From positions 124,001-188,000 of the forward strand of contig NZ_CANMEH010000001.1 in the NCBI RefSeq assembly GCF_947496875.1: a DNA stretch of 64,000 nucleotides, written 5' to 3'. The translations under genes were made by a program, and so were the position numbers. Numbering within the stretch: the stretch's first letter is position 1; every line of letters begins with the position of its first letter. The stretch comes from an uncultured Paracoccus sp. GTDB taxonomy: Bacteria > Pseudomonadota > Alphaproteobacteria > Rhodobacterales > Rhodobacteraceae. Shown one piece after another: positions 51,794 to 60,239 of the stretch. The notes under the pieces were generated by a model, which did no database searches, had not been told where the DNA came from, and worked only from the letters and a program-made list of their open reading frames with translations.

Positions 51794-52653
51794 GCGCCGG
51801 GGCGGGCGAGTGCCCGCATGAGGGGGGGATCACCACGACCGAGGCACGGGCGTGGGCCGTGACCCGGCGCGACGGGCTGACCCTGGGGTTCACCGACCAT
51901 GACGCCGTGCTGCGGTTTGACGGGATCACGTACCGCCCGGAGGCGGGGCTAACCGCGCGTGCCGTGGTGCAGGGGCTTGGTCTCGCGGTGGACAACACCG
52001 AGGCGCAGGGGATGTTGTCGGATGATGCGATCACCGAGGCCGACCTGCGCGCCGGACGCTGGGACCGGGCCGAGGTGCGGCTGTGGCAGCTGAACTGGGC
52101 CGATCCATTGCGGCGGCAACTGCTGTTCCGCGGCGAACTGGGCGAAGTGTCCCGCGCGGACGGCGCGTTCCGCGCCGAGTTGCGCGGAATGTCCGAGGCG
52201 CTGAACGTTCCGCTTGGCCGCGTCTATCATCGCCGCTGCGCAGCCCGGCTGGGCGACCAGCAATGTCGCGCCGACCTGTCCCGCCCCGGGTGCCGGATCG
52301 ACGCTGTCGTGCACGACGGTGGCGAAGGGCTGCGTTTGGACCTGTCCGCCGCGGCGGAGCAGGAGCCCGGCTGGTTCGAGGATGGCGTGCTGACGGTGCT
52401 GGACGGCGTGGCGCATGGGCTGCGGGGCGCCATCAAGCGTGACCGTCAGGTGGGCGTGCTGCGGCGCATCGAGCTGTGGGCCGATCTGGGGCTGGTGCCG
52501 GCAGCGGGCGACCGGGTGCGTCTGACCGCCGGTTGTGACAAGCGCCCGGAGACCTGCCGAACCAAGTTCGAGAACTACCTGAACTTTCGTGGCTTTCCGC
52601 ACCTGCCCCCGGAGGATTGGCTGATCGCGCCGAAGCAGGTGGGTCGCCGATGA
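51790..52653 (+). CDS. orfg13: GTA g13, baseplate hub protein (DUF2163)
   Basis: A 287-residue DUF2163/BR0599 protein: TEARAWAVTRRDGLTLGFTD, AVDNTEAQGMLSDDAITEAD and the C-terminal CDKRPETCRTKFENYLNFRG. Conserved cysteines lie in RRCAARLGDQQCRADLSRPG plus the following C, and in the CDK...C pair; phage lambda tail-tip protein L holds an iron-sulfur cluster in an analogous C-terminal domain, so metal binding is likely. Start GTG overlaps g12 and the stop overlaps g14. Confidence 0.92.
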   Translation: MSAGAGECPHEGGITTTEARAWAVTRRDGLTLGFTDHDAVLRFDGITYRPEAGLTARAVVQGLGLAVDNTEAQGMLSDDAITEADLRAGRWDRAEVRLWQLNWADPLRRQLLFRGELGEVSRADGAFRAELRGMSEALNVPLGRVYHRRCAARLGDQQCRADLSRPGCRIDAVVHDGGEGLRLDLSAAAEQEPGWFEDGVLTVLDGVAHGLRGAIKRDRQVGVLRRIELWADLGLVPAAGDRVRLTAGCDKRPETCRTKFENYLNFRGFPHLPPEDWLIAPKQVGRR

Positions 52654-53078
52654 GCCGGCAGGTGGTTTCCGCCGCCCGTGCCTGGATCGGTACGCCCTAT
52701 GTTCACCAGGCGTCGGTGCTGGGGGCGGGGGCCGATTGCCTCGGTCTGGTCCGCGGGGTCTGGCGCTGTCTCTATGGCTGCGAGCCGGAGGTCCTGCCGG
52801 CCTACACCGCCGACTGGGGCGAGACAGGCAGCAACGAGTTGCTGATGACCGCGGCGCTTCGTCACATGACCCCTGTTCAGGAGGGCCAGCTCGCCCCCGG
52901 CGATCTGTTGCTGTTCCGGATGCGGGACGGCGCGGTGGCCAAGCACCTGGGCATCCTGTCGGTCACCGGCGAGGCGCCCCGGTTCATCCACGCCTATGAC
53001 CGGCACGGGGTCGTCGAGAGCCCGCTCTCCGAACCGTGGCGAGCCCGGATCGCAGCGGGCTTCCGCTTTCCGGCGTAA
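52650..53078 (+). CDS. orfg14: GTA g14, NlpC/P60 peptidoglycan hydrolase
   Basis: A 142-residue NlpC/P60 peptidase (TIGR02219): ARAWIGTPYVHQASVLGAGA then DCLGLVRGVWR with the catalytic cysteine, and KHLGIL with the histidine, followed by PRFIHAYDRHGVVE. It sits at the tail tip and opens the recipient's peptidoglycan during DNA delivery. Its ATG overlaps the g13 stop by four bases; 45 bp separate it from g15. Confidence 0.94.
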   Translation: MSRQVVSAARAWIGTPYVHQASVLGAGADCLGLVRGVWRCLYGCEPEVLPAYTADWGETGSNELLMTAALRHMTPVQEGQLAPGDLLLFRMRDGAVAKHLGILSVTGEAPRFIHAYDRHGVVESPLSEPWRARIAAGFRFPA

Positions 53079-53123
53079 GCGCCGCAGGTCACCGGGCACG
53101 GCAGAACGGACGAAGGAAATCAC

Positions 53124-56100
53124 ATGGCGACCATTCTGCTGGCAGCGGCGGGTGCCTCGGTCGGGGCCGGGTTCGGCGGGACGATGCTGGGCCTGTCGAG
53201 CGCTGTTGTGGGCCGAGCCGTCGGGGCGACGCTTGGCCGGGCGGTCGACGCGCGCCTGCTGGGCGCCGGGACAAGGCCGGTCGAAACCGGTCGCCTCGAC
53301 CGATTGCGCCTGCAGACAGCGGGCGAGGGCACCGCCATTCCGCGCGTCTGGGGGCAGATGCGGGTGCCAGGCCATGTGATCTGGGCCGGACCGGTCACCG
53401 AGGTCAGCAGCCGCACCGGTGGGGGCAAGGGCGCGACCCCGCGCGTGACCGAGATCAGCTATCGGCTGAGCTTTGCGCTGGCTTTGTGCGAGGGGCCGAT
53501 CCTTGGCGTGGGGCGGGTCTGGGCAGACGGAGACGAGCTGGCACCGGGTGATCTGAACATGCGAATCTATCGGGGCGGGGAAGCGCAGGTGCCGGATCCC
53601 TGCATCGTGGCCCACGAAGGTGAGGCCGCACCCGCCTATCGCGGGGTCGCCTATGTCGTGCTGGAGGATCTGGCGCTGGAACGCTGGGGCAACCGCGTTC
53701 CGCAGTTGAGTTTCGAGGTGACGCGCGCGGCGGACGCCACCAGCGGATTGTCGCATGATGTGCAGGCTGTGGCGCTGATCCCCGGCACCGGCGAATACGC
53801 GCTGGCCACCACGCAGGTGAGCCACGATCTGGGGCTGGGCGAGTCGCGCGTCGTGAACCGCAACACGCCGATGGGCGGGACCGACCTGCAGGTCTCGCTG
53901 GACATCCTGCGGCGCGAACTGCCGCGGGTCGGGTCGGTGTCTCTGGTCGTGTCGTGGTTCGGCGACGACCTTCGCGCCGGTCATTGCAGCCTGCGCCCCA
54001 AGGTCGAGCAGGTTGCAAGCGACGGGGCCGAAATGCCGTGGCGCGCGGGTGGCATCGGACGGAACGAGGCACTGACTATCCCGCGGGTGGAGGATCGGCC
54101 GATCTACGGTGGCACCCCGTCCGATCAGGCGGTGATCGAGGCGCTGCGGGCGATAGCCGCCAGCGGGCGCAAGGCGGTGTTCTATCCATTTATCTTGATG
54201 GAACAGCTGAACGGAAACGGCCGTCCCGATCCGCGCACCGGAACGGGTGAGCAGCCGGTCATGCCTTGGCGCGGCCGCATTACCTGCGATTTTGGCCACG
54301 ATCACACTGCCGCGGCGGCGGACGACGTCGGCATGTTCTTCGGCGCCGCCGCGCCCGGTGACTATGACGTGAGGGACGGACGCGTCGTCTATGCCGGACC
54401 GGACGAGTGGTCGTACCGGCGCTTCATCCTGCATTACGCGCATCTATGTAGGCTGGCCGGTGGGATCGACAGTTTCCTGGTCGGATCCGAGATGATCGGG
54501 CTGACCCAGATCCGCGACGCCGCTGGAAACTATCCGGCCGTGGCCGCGCTGCGCGCGCTCGTCCGGGATGTCAGGGCGATCCTGGGTCCCGCCGTCAAGC
54601 TGGGCTATGCGGCAGACTGGAGCGAGTATTTCGGCCACCATCCCGGCGACGGCGAGGTCCGCTTTCATCTGGATCCGTTGTGGGCGGATGATGATGTCAA
54701 CTTTGTCGGGATCGACAACTACATGCCGCTGTCGGACTGGCGGGATGGCGATCAGCATCTGGATGCCGGCTGGGGCCGCATCGACAATCCCGCCCATCTG
54801 CGGGCAAATGTCTGCGGTGGAGAATACTTCGACTGGTACTATCTCGACGACCAGCATCGTGACCGGCAGCACCGCCTGCCGGTCGAGGACGGCTACGGGG
54901 AACCGTGGGTCTGGCGCTGCAAGGACATCCGCGGCTGGTGGGATAACGCCCATCACGAGCGGGTCGACGGCGTAAGACAGACCGCGCGGACGGCGTGGGT
55001 GCCCGGGTCGAAACCGGTGTGGTTCACCGAGTATGGCTGTGCCGCGCTGGACAAGGCCACGAACCAGCCCAACAAGTTTCTGGACGCCCTGAGCTCGGAG
55101 TCGATGCTGCCGTGGTATTCCCACGGTCGGCGGGACGACGCGTTGCAAGCAGCCTATGTGCGCGCCGTTACCGATTACTGGAGCGACCCCGCAAACAACC
55201 CGCCAATGGCTGGTGGGGGCCGGATGGTCGATTTGAGCCGCGCGCATGTCTGGTGCTGGGATGCGCGGCCCTTTCCCGCGTTCCCCGCCCGCAGTGATCT
55301 GTGGTCCGATGGCCACGCCTGGGAGCGCGGGCACTGGCTGAACGGACGCGCAGGCGCGGTGCCGCTGGCCGCGCTCGTTGCCGCTATCTGCCGCGAAGCT
55401 GGGGTGGCGGCCCATGACAGTTCGGGGCTGAACGGGGTGGTCCGTGGCTATGTGCTGCAGGGCGGGCAGACCGGCCGCGCGGCGCTGCAGCCGCTGATGC
55501 TGGCGCATGGGTTCGATGCGGTCGAACGGGACGGCGTGTTGCGGTTCGTCATGCGCGACGCCAGCGTGACCGCCGAGGTGGGGCCGGATGATCTGGCCCT
55601 GGCAGAGGAGCTTGCCGGGGTCGAGATCACCCGGGCGCCTTCCGCGGAACTGGCCGGACGTATTCGGGTCAGCCATGTCGAGGCGGGGGCGGATTATGGT
55701 TCATGCACGGCCGAGGCGCTGCTGCCGCATGAGGATCAGACCACCGCGTCCGACAGCGAACTGACGATGAGCATGACCAGGGACGAGGGACTGGCCGTTG
55801 CCGAGCGATGGCTGGCGGAAACCGGCGCCGCGCGCGATCGGCTGCGGCTCGCGCTGCCGCCTTCGCTTGCCGATCTGGGGCCGGGCGACGTGATCCGGCT
55901 TACAGACGGGCCCGGAAAGGGGCAGCGCTGGCGGATTGACCGGATGGAGCGGACCGGCGCGGCCATTGTCGATGCGGTACGGGTAGAGCCGGGCTTCTTC
56001 GCACCGCCGGCGCGTCGGGCCTCGATCCCGTTGACGCGGCGCCATGATCCCCCGGTGCCGGTCTGGCCGATGTTTCTGGACCTGCCCTTGCTGCGGGGCG

Positions 56101-56978
56101 ACGAGGTGCCGCATGCGCCGTGGCTGGCCGCCACGGCGACCCCGTGGCCGGGGCCGGTAATGGCCTGGGGTTCGGGCGAGGCCGAGGGCGGATACGCGCC
56201 GAACGTCACGCTGCCCGTTGGTGCAATCATGGGCGTCACCGAAAGCCCGCTCGCGGCCGCCCGCGCAGGGGTCTGGGACCTTGGTCCGCCACTGCGGATA
56301 CGGGTGAAGGGCGGAGCGCTGCAGTCCGTGTCGGATGCAAGGCTGCTGGCTGGCGCGAACCTGCTGGCCATCGGCGACGGCACACCCGCCGGCTGGGAGG
56401 TGCTGCAGTTCGCAGAGGCGGTTCCGGTGACGCCGGGCGTGTGGGAGATCAGCCGGCGGCTGCGGGGTCAGGCGGGATCCGATGCCCGCATGCCGGCCGT
56501 CTGGCCCATCGGTAGCATTGTCGTGGTGGTCGACGAGGCTTTGCGTCAGGTCGACCTGCCACCTTCCGCCCGCGGGCAGACACGGTGGTGGCGGATCGGG
56601 CCTGCAGGGCGTTCGCCCGAGGATCCGACCTATCGCGAGATCGCCCACGCATTCGCCGGCATGGGCCTGCGTCCGTTGTCGCCGTGCCACCTGAACGTCT
56701 CCGGCCCGGATCTGACGTGGATCAGGCGCAGCCGGATCGAGGCGGACGGGTGGGACGGAATGGACGTGCCGCTGGGCGAGTCGGCGGAGCGCTATCTGGT
56801 GCGGCTGGCCCGCGGCGGGACGGTGCTGTGGCAGTCGGTCGTGGAGCGGCCCGTCTGTTCGGTGCCCGTCGAGGTCTGGACGGGCGCGATGCAGGGCGGC
56901 CGCTTTGCGGTGGAGGTGGCCCAACTGTCCGAAATCGTCGGACCAGGGTCGTTTGCAAGGAGGATGGTCGATGTCTGA
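53124..56978 (+). CDS. orfg15: GTA g15, megatron (host-recognition/tail fibre-like) protein
   Basis: A 1,284-residue protein, the largest in the cluster. The N-terminal hub domain (about 1-420) starts MATILLAAAGASVGAGFGGT. A glycoside-hydrolase TIM-barrel-like domain (about 425-730) contains HYAHLCRLAGGIDSFLVGSE and KPVWFTEYGCAALDKATNQP; the glutamates in GSE and TEYG fit catalytic positions. A phage tail domain follows (about 765-940, FDAVERDGVLRFVMRDASVT), then a beta-rich C-terminal region. It forms the baseplate tip that contacts and may digest surface glycan. ATG follows AAGGA. Confidence 0.95.
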   Translation: MATILLAAAGASVGAGFGGTMLGLSSAVVGRAVGATLGRAVDARLLGAGTRPVETGRLDRLRLQTAGEGTAIPRVWGQMRVPGHVIWAGPVTEVSSRTGGGKGATPRVTEISYRLSFALALCEGPILGVGRVWADGDELAPGDLNMRIYRGGEAQVPDPCIVAHEGEAAPAYRGVAYVVLEDLALERWGNRVPQLSFEVTRAADATSGLSHDVQAVALIPGTGEYALATTQVSHDLGLGESRVVNRNTPMGGTDLQVSLDILRRELPRVGSVSLVVSWFGDDLRAGHCSLRPKVEQVASDGAEMPWRAGGIGRNEALTIPRVEDRPIYGGTPSDQAVIEALRAIAASGRKAVFYPFILMEQLNGNGRPDPRTGTGEQPVMPWRGRITCDFGHDHTAAAADDVGMFFGAAAPGDYDVRDGRVVYAGPDEWSYRRFILHYAHLCRLAGGIDSFLVGSEMIGLTQIRDAAGNYPAVAALRALVRDVRAILGPAVKLGYAADWSEYFGHHPGDGEVRFHLDPLWADDDVNFVGIDNYMPLSDWRDGDQHLDAGWGRIDNPAHLRANVCGGEYFDWYYLDDQHRDRQHRLPVEDGYGEPWVWRCKDIRGWWDNAHHERVDGVRQTARTAWVPGSKPVWFTEYGCAALDKATNQPNKFLDALSSESMLPWYSHGRRDDALQAAYVRAVTDYWSDPANNPPMAGGGRMVDLSRAHVWCWDARPFPAFPARSDLWSDGHAWERGHWLNGRAGAVPLAALVAAICREAGVAAHDSSGLNGVVRGYVLQGGQTGRAALQPLMLAHGFDAVERDGVLRFVMRDASVTAEVGPDDLALAEELAGVEITRAPSAELAGRIRVSHVEAGADYGSCTAEALLPHEDQTTASDSELTMSMTRDEGLAVAERWLAETGAARDRLRLALPPSLADLGPGDVIRLTDGPGKGQRWRIDRMERTGAAIVDAVRVEPGFFAPPARRASIPLTRRHDPPVPVWPMFLDLPLLRGDEVPHAPWLAATATPWPGPVMAWGSGEAEGGYAPNVTLPVGAIMGVTESPLAAARAGVWDLGPPLRIRVKGGALQSVSDARLLAGANLLAIGDGTPAGWEVLQFAEAVPVTPGVWEISRRLRGQAGSDARMPAVWPIGSIVVVVDEALRQVDLPPSARGQTRWWRIGPAGRSPEDPTYREIAHAFAGMGLRPLSPCHLNVSGPDLTWIRRSRIEADGWDGMDVPLGESAERYLVRLARGGTVLWQSVVERPVCSVPVEVWTGAMQGGRFAVEVAQLSEIVGPGSFARRMVDV

Positions 56979-57684
56979 TCAGAGCACGGCGCGCTGCGGG
57001 CTGCCGCTGCTGCAACCGGCCCAGGCGCAGAAGCACGTCACCGTCAACGATGCCCTGATGCGGCTGGACGGGTTGGTGAACCTGGTGCTGGAAAGCGTGA
57101 CCCGCGCCGCACCGCCGGATGAGGTTGCCGACGGTCTGAGCTGGGGCATTCCCGCGTCGGCAACCGGCGCGTGGCAGGGGCGGGGTGGCCAGGTGGCCAT
57201 TGCCGCGAACGGCGGCTGGGTCTTTGCCATACCGCGGGCCGGGCAGCGCGGCTTTGTCCGTGACGCGGGTCTGACCGCGGTGCATGACGGCGCCGGATGG
57301 GTCCGCGGCACGTTGACACTGGGGGCGTACGGCAGCGCTCTGTGCGCCGGGATGGCAGAAGCAGAGGTGGTGACCGAAGGCGGCACCATCGTGGACAGCG
57401 GTCTGATCATACCGGCTGCCGCCATGGTCATCGGGTGCACGGCCCGGGTGGTCGAGGCGATCGGCGGCACGCTGCAGTCCTGGGCCTTGGGAACCGCAGG
57501 CGCAACCGATCGATTCGGCAGCGGCCTGGGACTGGCGCAGGGAAGCTGGGCGCGAGGCATGTTGTCACAACCGATGACATACTGGGACCCGGCCAGCCTG
57601 ATGCTGACGGCTGCAGGCGGCAGCTTCGGCGGCGGCCGGGTGCGTGTCGCGGCGCATTGGCTGGAGCTGCGGCTGCCGATCTGA
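56971..57684 (+). CDS. DUF2793 protein, GTA-associated
   Basis: A 237-residue DUF2793 protein: LPLLQPAQAQKHVTVNDALM at the N-terminus, then WGIPASATGAWQGRGGQVAI and GWVFAIPRAGQRGFVRD. DUF2793 occurs in phage and GTA tail-fibre or receptor-binding proteins. The ATG lies eight bases inside the g15 3' end behind AGGAGG, so it is co-translated with the megatron, and a fibre or surface-binding role is likely (inference). An identical order (g15, this gene, cysE) is, as I recall, seen in R. capsulatus. Confidence 0.85.
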   Translation: MSDQSTARCGLPLLQPAQAQKHVTVNDALMRLDGLVNLVLESVTRAAPPDEVADGLSWGIPASATGAWQGRGGQVAIAANGGWVFAIPRAGQRGFVRDAGLTAVHDGAGWVRGTLTLGAYGSALCAGMAEAEVVTEGGTIVDSGLIIPAAAMVIGCTARVVEAIGGTLQSWALGTAGATDRFGSGLGLAQGSWARGMLSQPMTYWDPASLMLTAAGGSFGGGRVRVAAHWLELRLPI

Positions 57685-57713
57685 CGCAGGTCGGGGTGGG
57701 CATTTCGTCGGTC

Positions 57714-57742
57714 TTTCGATTGCACGGCAACTGCCCTAGACT
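57714..57742 (+). promoter_or_regulatory. Promoter candidate for cysE
   Basis: TTTCGA (57714-57719), 17-bp spacer, TAGACT (57737-57742), between the last GTA gene and cysE. Both hexamers are imperfect. If functional, cysE would be expressed independently of the GTA transcript. Confidence 0.35.
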
Positions 57743-57773
57743 GTGCCGCAGAAGTCTTCGAAAGGTCCCCGTG

Positions 57774-58619
57774 ATGGATGGACAAGGGCTCGACGCCCCG
57801 CTGATCAAGACCCGGGACGACGATCGAGGCCGTCCGATGTCCCGCACCGCCCTATGGCGTCAGATCAGGGACGAGGCGGCGCGCGCCGTGCAGGACGAGC
57901 CGCTGCTGGGCGCGCTGATCCACGCAGGGCTGTTGCACCACCCCACGTTCCAGGCCGCGCTGGCTTATCGCTTTTCGCTGAAGCTGGCCTCGAACGAGAT
58001 GAGCGAACAGCTCTTGCGCGAGATTGCCGATGACGCGCACCGGCGCGAGCCGGGGCTGGCGGACGCGGCGCAGGTCGATCTGCAGGCCGTGTTCCATCGC
58101 GATCCCGCCTGCCACCGGCTGATGCAGCCGATGCTGTTCTTCAAGGGTTACCAGGCGCTGCAGGCCTATCGGATCGCGCACTGGCTGTGGACCCACGCGC
58201 GGCGCGACATGGCGTATTTCGTGCAGATGCGCGTGTCCGAGGTCTTTGGCGTCGACATTCACCCGGCGGCGCGGATCGGTGTGGGGGTGATGTTTGACCA
58301 CGCCCATTCGATCGTCATCGGCGAAACGGCGGTTGTCGGGAACGACGTGTCGATGCTGCACTCGGTCACGCTGGGCGGCACCGGCAAGGAAGACGGCGAC
58401 CGCCATCCAAAGATTGCCGACGGCGTGCTGATCGGCGCGGGAGCGAAGGTGCTGGGCAACATCAAGGTCGGCCATCACAGCCGCATCGCCGCAGGGTCGG
58501 TGGTGCTGGCGGATGTGCCCTGCTGCAAGACGGTGGCCGGCGTTCCGGCGCGCGTCGTCGGTGATGCGGGCTGCGATGCGCCGTCAGACATGATGAACCA
58601 GTTGCTGGAAGCCGGCTGA
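57774..58619 (+). CDS. cysE: Serine O-acetyltransferase
   Basis: A 281-residue hexapeptide-repeat acetyltransferase that makes O-acetylserine for cysteine synthesis. The N-terminal helical domain (LWRQIRDEAARAVQDEPLLG) precedes the left-handed beta-helix: VFGVDIHPAARIGVGVMFDH, VSMLHSVTLGGTGKEDGDRH (catalytic His-Asp region) and VLGNIKVGHHSRIAAGSVVL. The ATG is 8 nt after AAAGG. Its place just after the GTA cluster is conserved in Rhodobacterales (recalled). It converges on pyrD. Confidence 0.95.
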   Translation: MDGQGLDAPLIKTRDDDRGRPMSRTALWRQIRDEAARAVQDEPLLGALIHAGLLHHPTFQAALAYRFSLKLASNEMSEQLLREIADDAHRREPGLADAAQVDLQAVFHRDPACHRLMQPMLFFKGYQALQAYRIAHWLWTHARRDMAYFVQMRVSEVFGVDIHPAARIGVGVMFDHAHSIVIGETAVVGNDVSMLHSVTLGGTGKEDGDRHPKIADGVLIGAGAKVLGNIKVGHHSRIAAGSVVLADVPCCKTVAGVPARVVGDAGCDAPSDMMNQLLEAG

Positions 58620-58648
58620 ACGGGGTGGAGGCGAAGCCTGCTGGCTGT

Positions 58649-59719
58649 TCAGGCCGACCAGCGATCCGCGTCGCGCCCGGTCAGGTCGGAAAGATGGCCC
58701 AGGCCGGCCTGTTGCGCCATCTCATCCAGTCCTGCGGCGATCCGGGGGACCAAGGACAGCCCCTCGTAGACCAGCGCCGAATAAACCTGCACCGCTGTGG
58801 CGCCGGCGGCGATCTTGTCCCATGCCTGCTGGGCCGATCCGATGCCGCCGACGCCGATGATCGGCAGGCGGCCCTGCGTCTGCCGGTAAAGGCGGGCCAG
58901 CACCCGCGTCGAGCGGTCGAACAGCGGCGCTCCGGACAACCCGCCGGCCTGGTCGGCCTGCTCATCCCGCAAGCCTGTCCGCGACAGGGTGGTGTTGGTG
59001 GCGATGATCCCGTCGACGCCGCTGTCGAGAATGGCTGCCGCCGTTTCGGTCAAGGCGCCGTCGTCCAGATCTGGTGCGATCTTGACGAAGATCGGCGGGC
59101 GGGCCGCACCGGAGTCTTCGCGGGCCTGCACGACACCGGCAAGCAGCTGAGACAGCGCCGCCGCACCCTGCAGGTCGCGCAACCGCTCGGTGTTGGGTGA
59201 GCTGACGTTGACCGTCAGGAAATCGACATGGGCTGCACAAAGCCCGGTCACGTCGGCAAAATCCGCGGCCCGGTCGGCGCTGTCCTTGTTGGCGCCGACG
59301 TTCAGGCCGACGGGGACGTCCGACGGCGCGCGCGCAGCCAGTCGGGCGCAGATCGCCGGGGCTCCTTCGTTGTTGAACCCGAAACGGTTGATCACCGCGT
59401 GATCCGCCGAAAGGCGGAACAGCCGGGGCCGCGGGTTACCCGGCTGCGCGCGGGGCGTGGCGGCCCCCACCTCGACAAAGCCGAACCCGGCCCGGGTCAG
59501 GGCACCCAGCGCCCTTGCGTTCTTGTCGTACCCGGCTGCCAGGCCGACCGGATTCGCGAGGTTCAGGCCGGCAAGGCGCGTCTGCAGGCGCGGCGAGGTC
59601 ACCGGGGCGCCCGGCAGCGGGACCAGCCCGCGGGCCAGCAGCGTCAGCGACAGATCGTGCGCCGCCTCCGGCGGCAGCCGGTGCAGCGCAGCAAGTCCGG
59701 CCCGCTCGACCCAGCTCAT
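58649..59719 (-). CDS. pyrD: Dihydroorotate dehydrogenase (quinone)
   Basis: A 356-residue class 2 PyrD that oxidises dihydroorotate with membrane quinone in pyrimidine synthesis. Features are an amphipathic N-terminus ([20 protein letters not shown]), [47 protein letters not shown] (the Ser base of class 2) and [16 protein letters not shown]. The ATG overlaps the DUF952 stop by four bases, so the two are co-transcribed. Confidence 0.96.
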   Translation of the reverse strand: MSWVERAGLAALHRLPPEAAHDLSLTLLARGLVPLPGAPVTSPRLQTRLAGLNLANPVGLAAGYDKNARALGALTRAGFGFVEVGAATPRAQPGNPRPRLFRLSADHAVINRFGFNNEGAPAICARLAARAPSDVPVGLNVGANKDSADRAADFADVTGLCAAHVDFLTVNVSSPNTERLRDLQGAAALSQLLAGVVQAREDSGAARPPIFVKIAPDLDDGALTETAAAILDSGVDGIIATNTTLSRTGLRDEQADQAGGLSGAPLFDRSTRVLARLYRQTQGRLPIIGVGGIGSAQQAWDKIAAGATAVQVYSALVYEGLSLVPRIAAGLDEMAQQAGLGHLSDLTGRDADRWSA

Positions 59720-60051
59720 GCCGGGAGGTCCGGTTCGAGGTCACTGCCATCTGCCGGCAGCGGTCGGTGCCAGACGACGTCGGTCCGGCGCAGCGCCCGA
59801 TAGAGGTGCGGGAACAGGTCACCCCGCCGCGACGGTTCCCAGCGCAGATCCGCCCCCATCGCGTCGCTGTCACAGGCCAGCAGCTCCAGCCCGCTTTCGC
59901 CGGCAAAGTGGCGCCGCGCGGTTTCACGAAGTTGTGTGCCGGTCGAGAAATGGACGAAGCCGTCCCGGACATCCACGGGCGGCCCCGGGATCTCGCCCCG
60001 GTCACGCAGCGCCTCCCATTCGTCGGCGCGCAGGATCTTGTAGATCATCAT
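59716..60051 (-). CDS. DUF952 domain protein
   Basis: A 111-residue DUF952 protein: [40 protein letters not shown] and [20 protein letters not shown]. The fold resembles ADP-ribosyltransferase-like RES/glutathione-related proteins, and no activity is established. A second ATG is adjacent. It is coupled to pyrD by a 4-bp overlap, a pairing common in Rhodobacterales as I recall, but without an obvious metabolic link. A long inverted repeat lies 23 bp upstream. Confidence 0.88.
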   Translation of the reverse strand: MMIYKILRADEWEALRDRGEIPGPPVDVRDGFVHFSTGTQLRETARRHFAGESGLELLACDSDAMGADLRWEPSRRGDLFPHLYRALRRTDVVWHRPLPADGSDLEPDLPA

Positions 60052-60073
60052 GCGGCGGCTTCTGCGGTGCGGG

Positions 60074-60099
60074 CCCGGCGCGGTCAAGACCGTGCCGGG
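60074..60099 (-). repeat. 12-bp inverted repeat upstream of DUF952-pyrD
   Basis: CCCGGCGCGGTC (60074-60085) / GACCGTGCCGGG (60088-60099) with a 2-bp centre and a single mismatch that is a G-U pair in RNA. It falls 23-48 bp before the DUF952 start codon, so in mRNA it would fold right before the ribosome site. The rest of the 188-bp gap up to the Hint gene shows nothing convincing. Confidence 0.55.
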
Positions 60100-60239
60100 T
60101 TCACTTGCGCCGGCTAGCTCAAACCTTTCCGGCCACGACCGGATCAATGCGCCGGTTTCGACGTGCACCAACGTGGCCACCCGCAAGTCCGGATCTTCGT
60201 GTCCAGACCGGTCGGAAGCATCACCAGCAGACAGTCCGG

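Noticed and set aside
52575..54443. 622-codon minus-strand ORF inside GTA g13-g15
   Set aside because: Opposite strand to well-defined GTA genes, with low-complexity composition.
42843..57684. Interpretation as an ordinary prophage
   Set aside because: No integrase, att repeats, repressor, replication or lysis genes; gene order and short tape measure match the GTA cluster instead.
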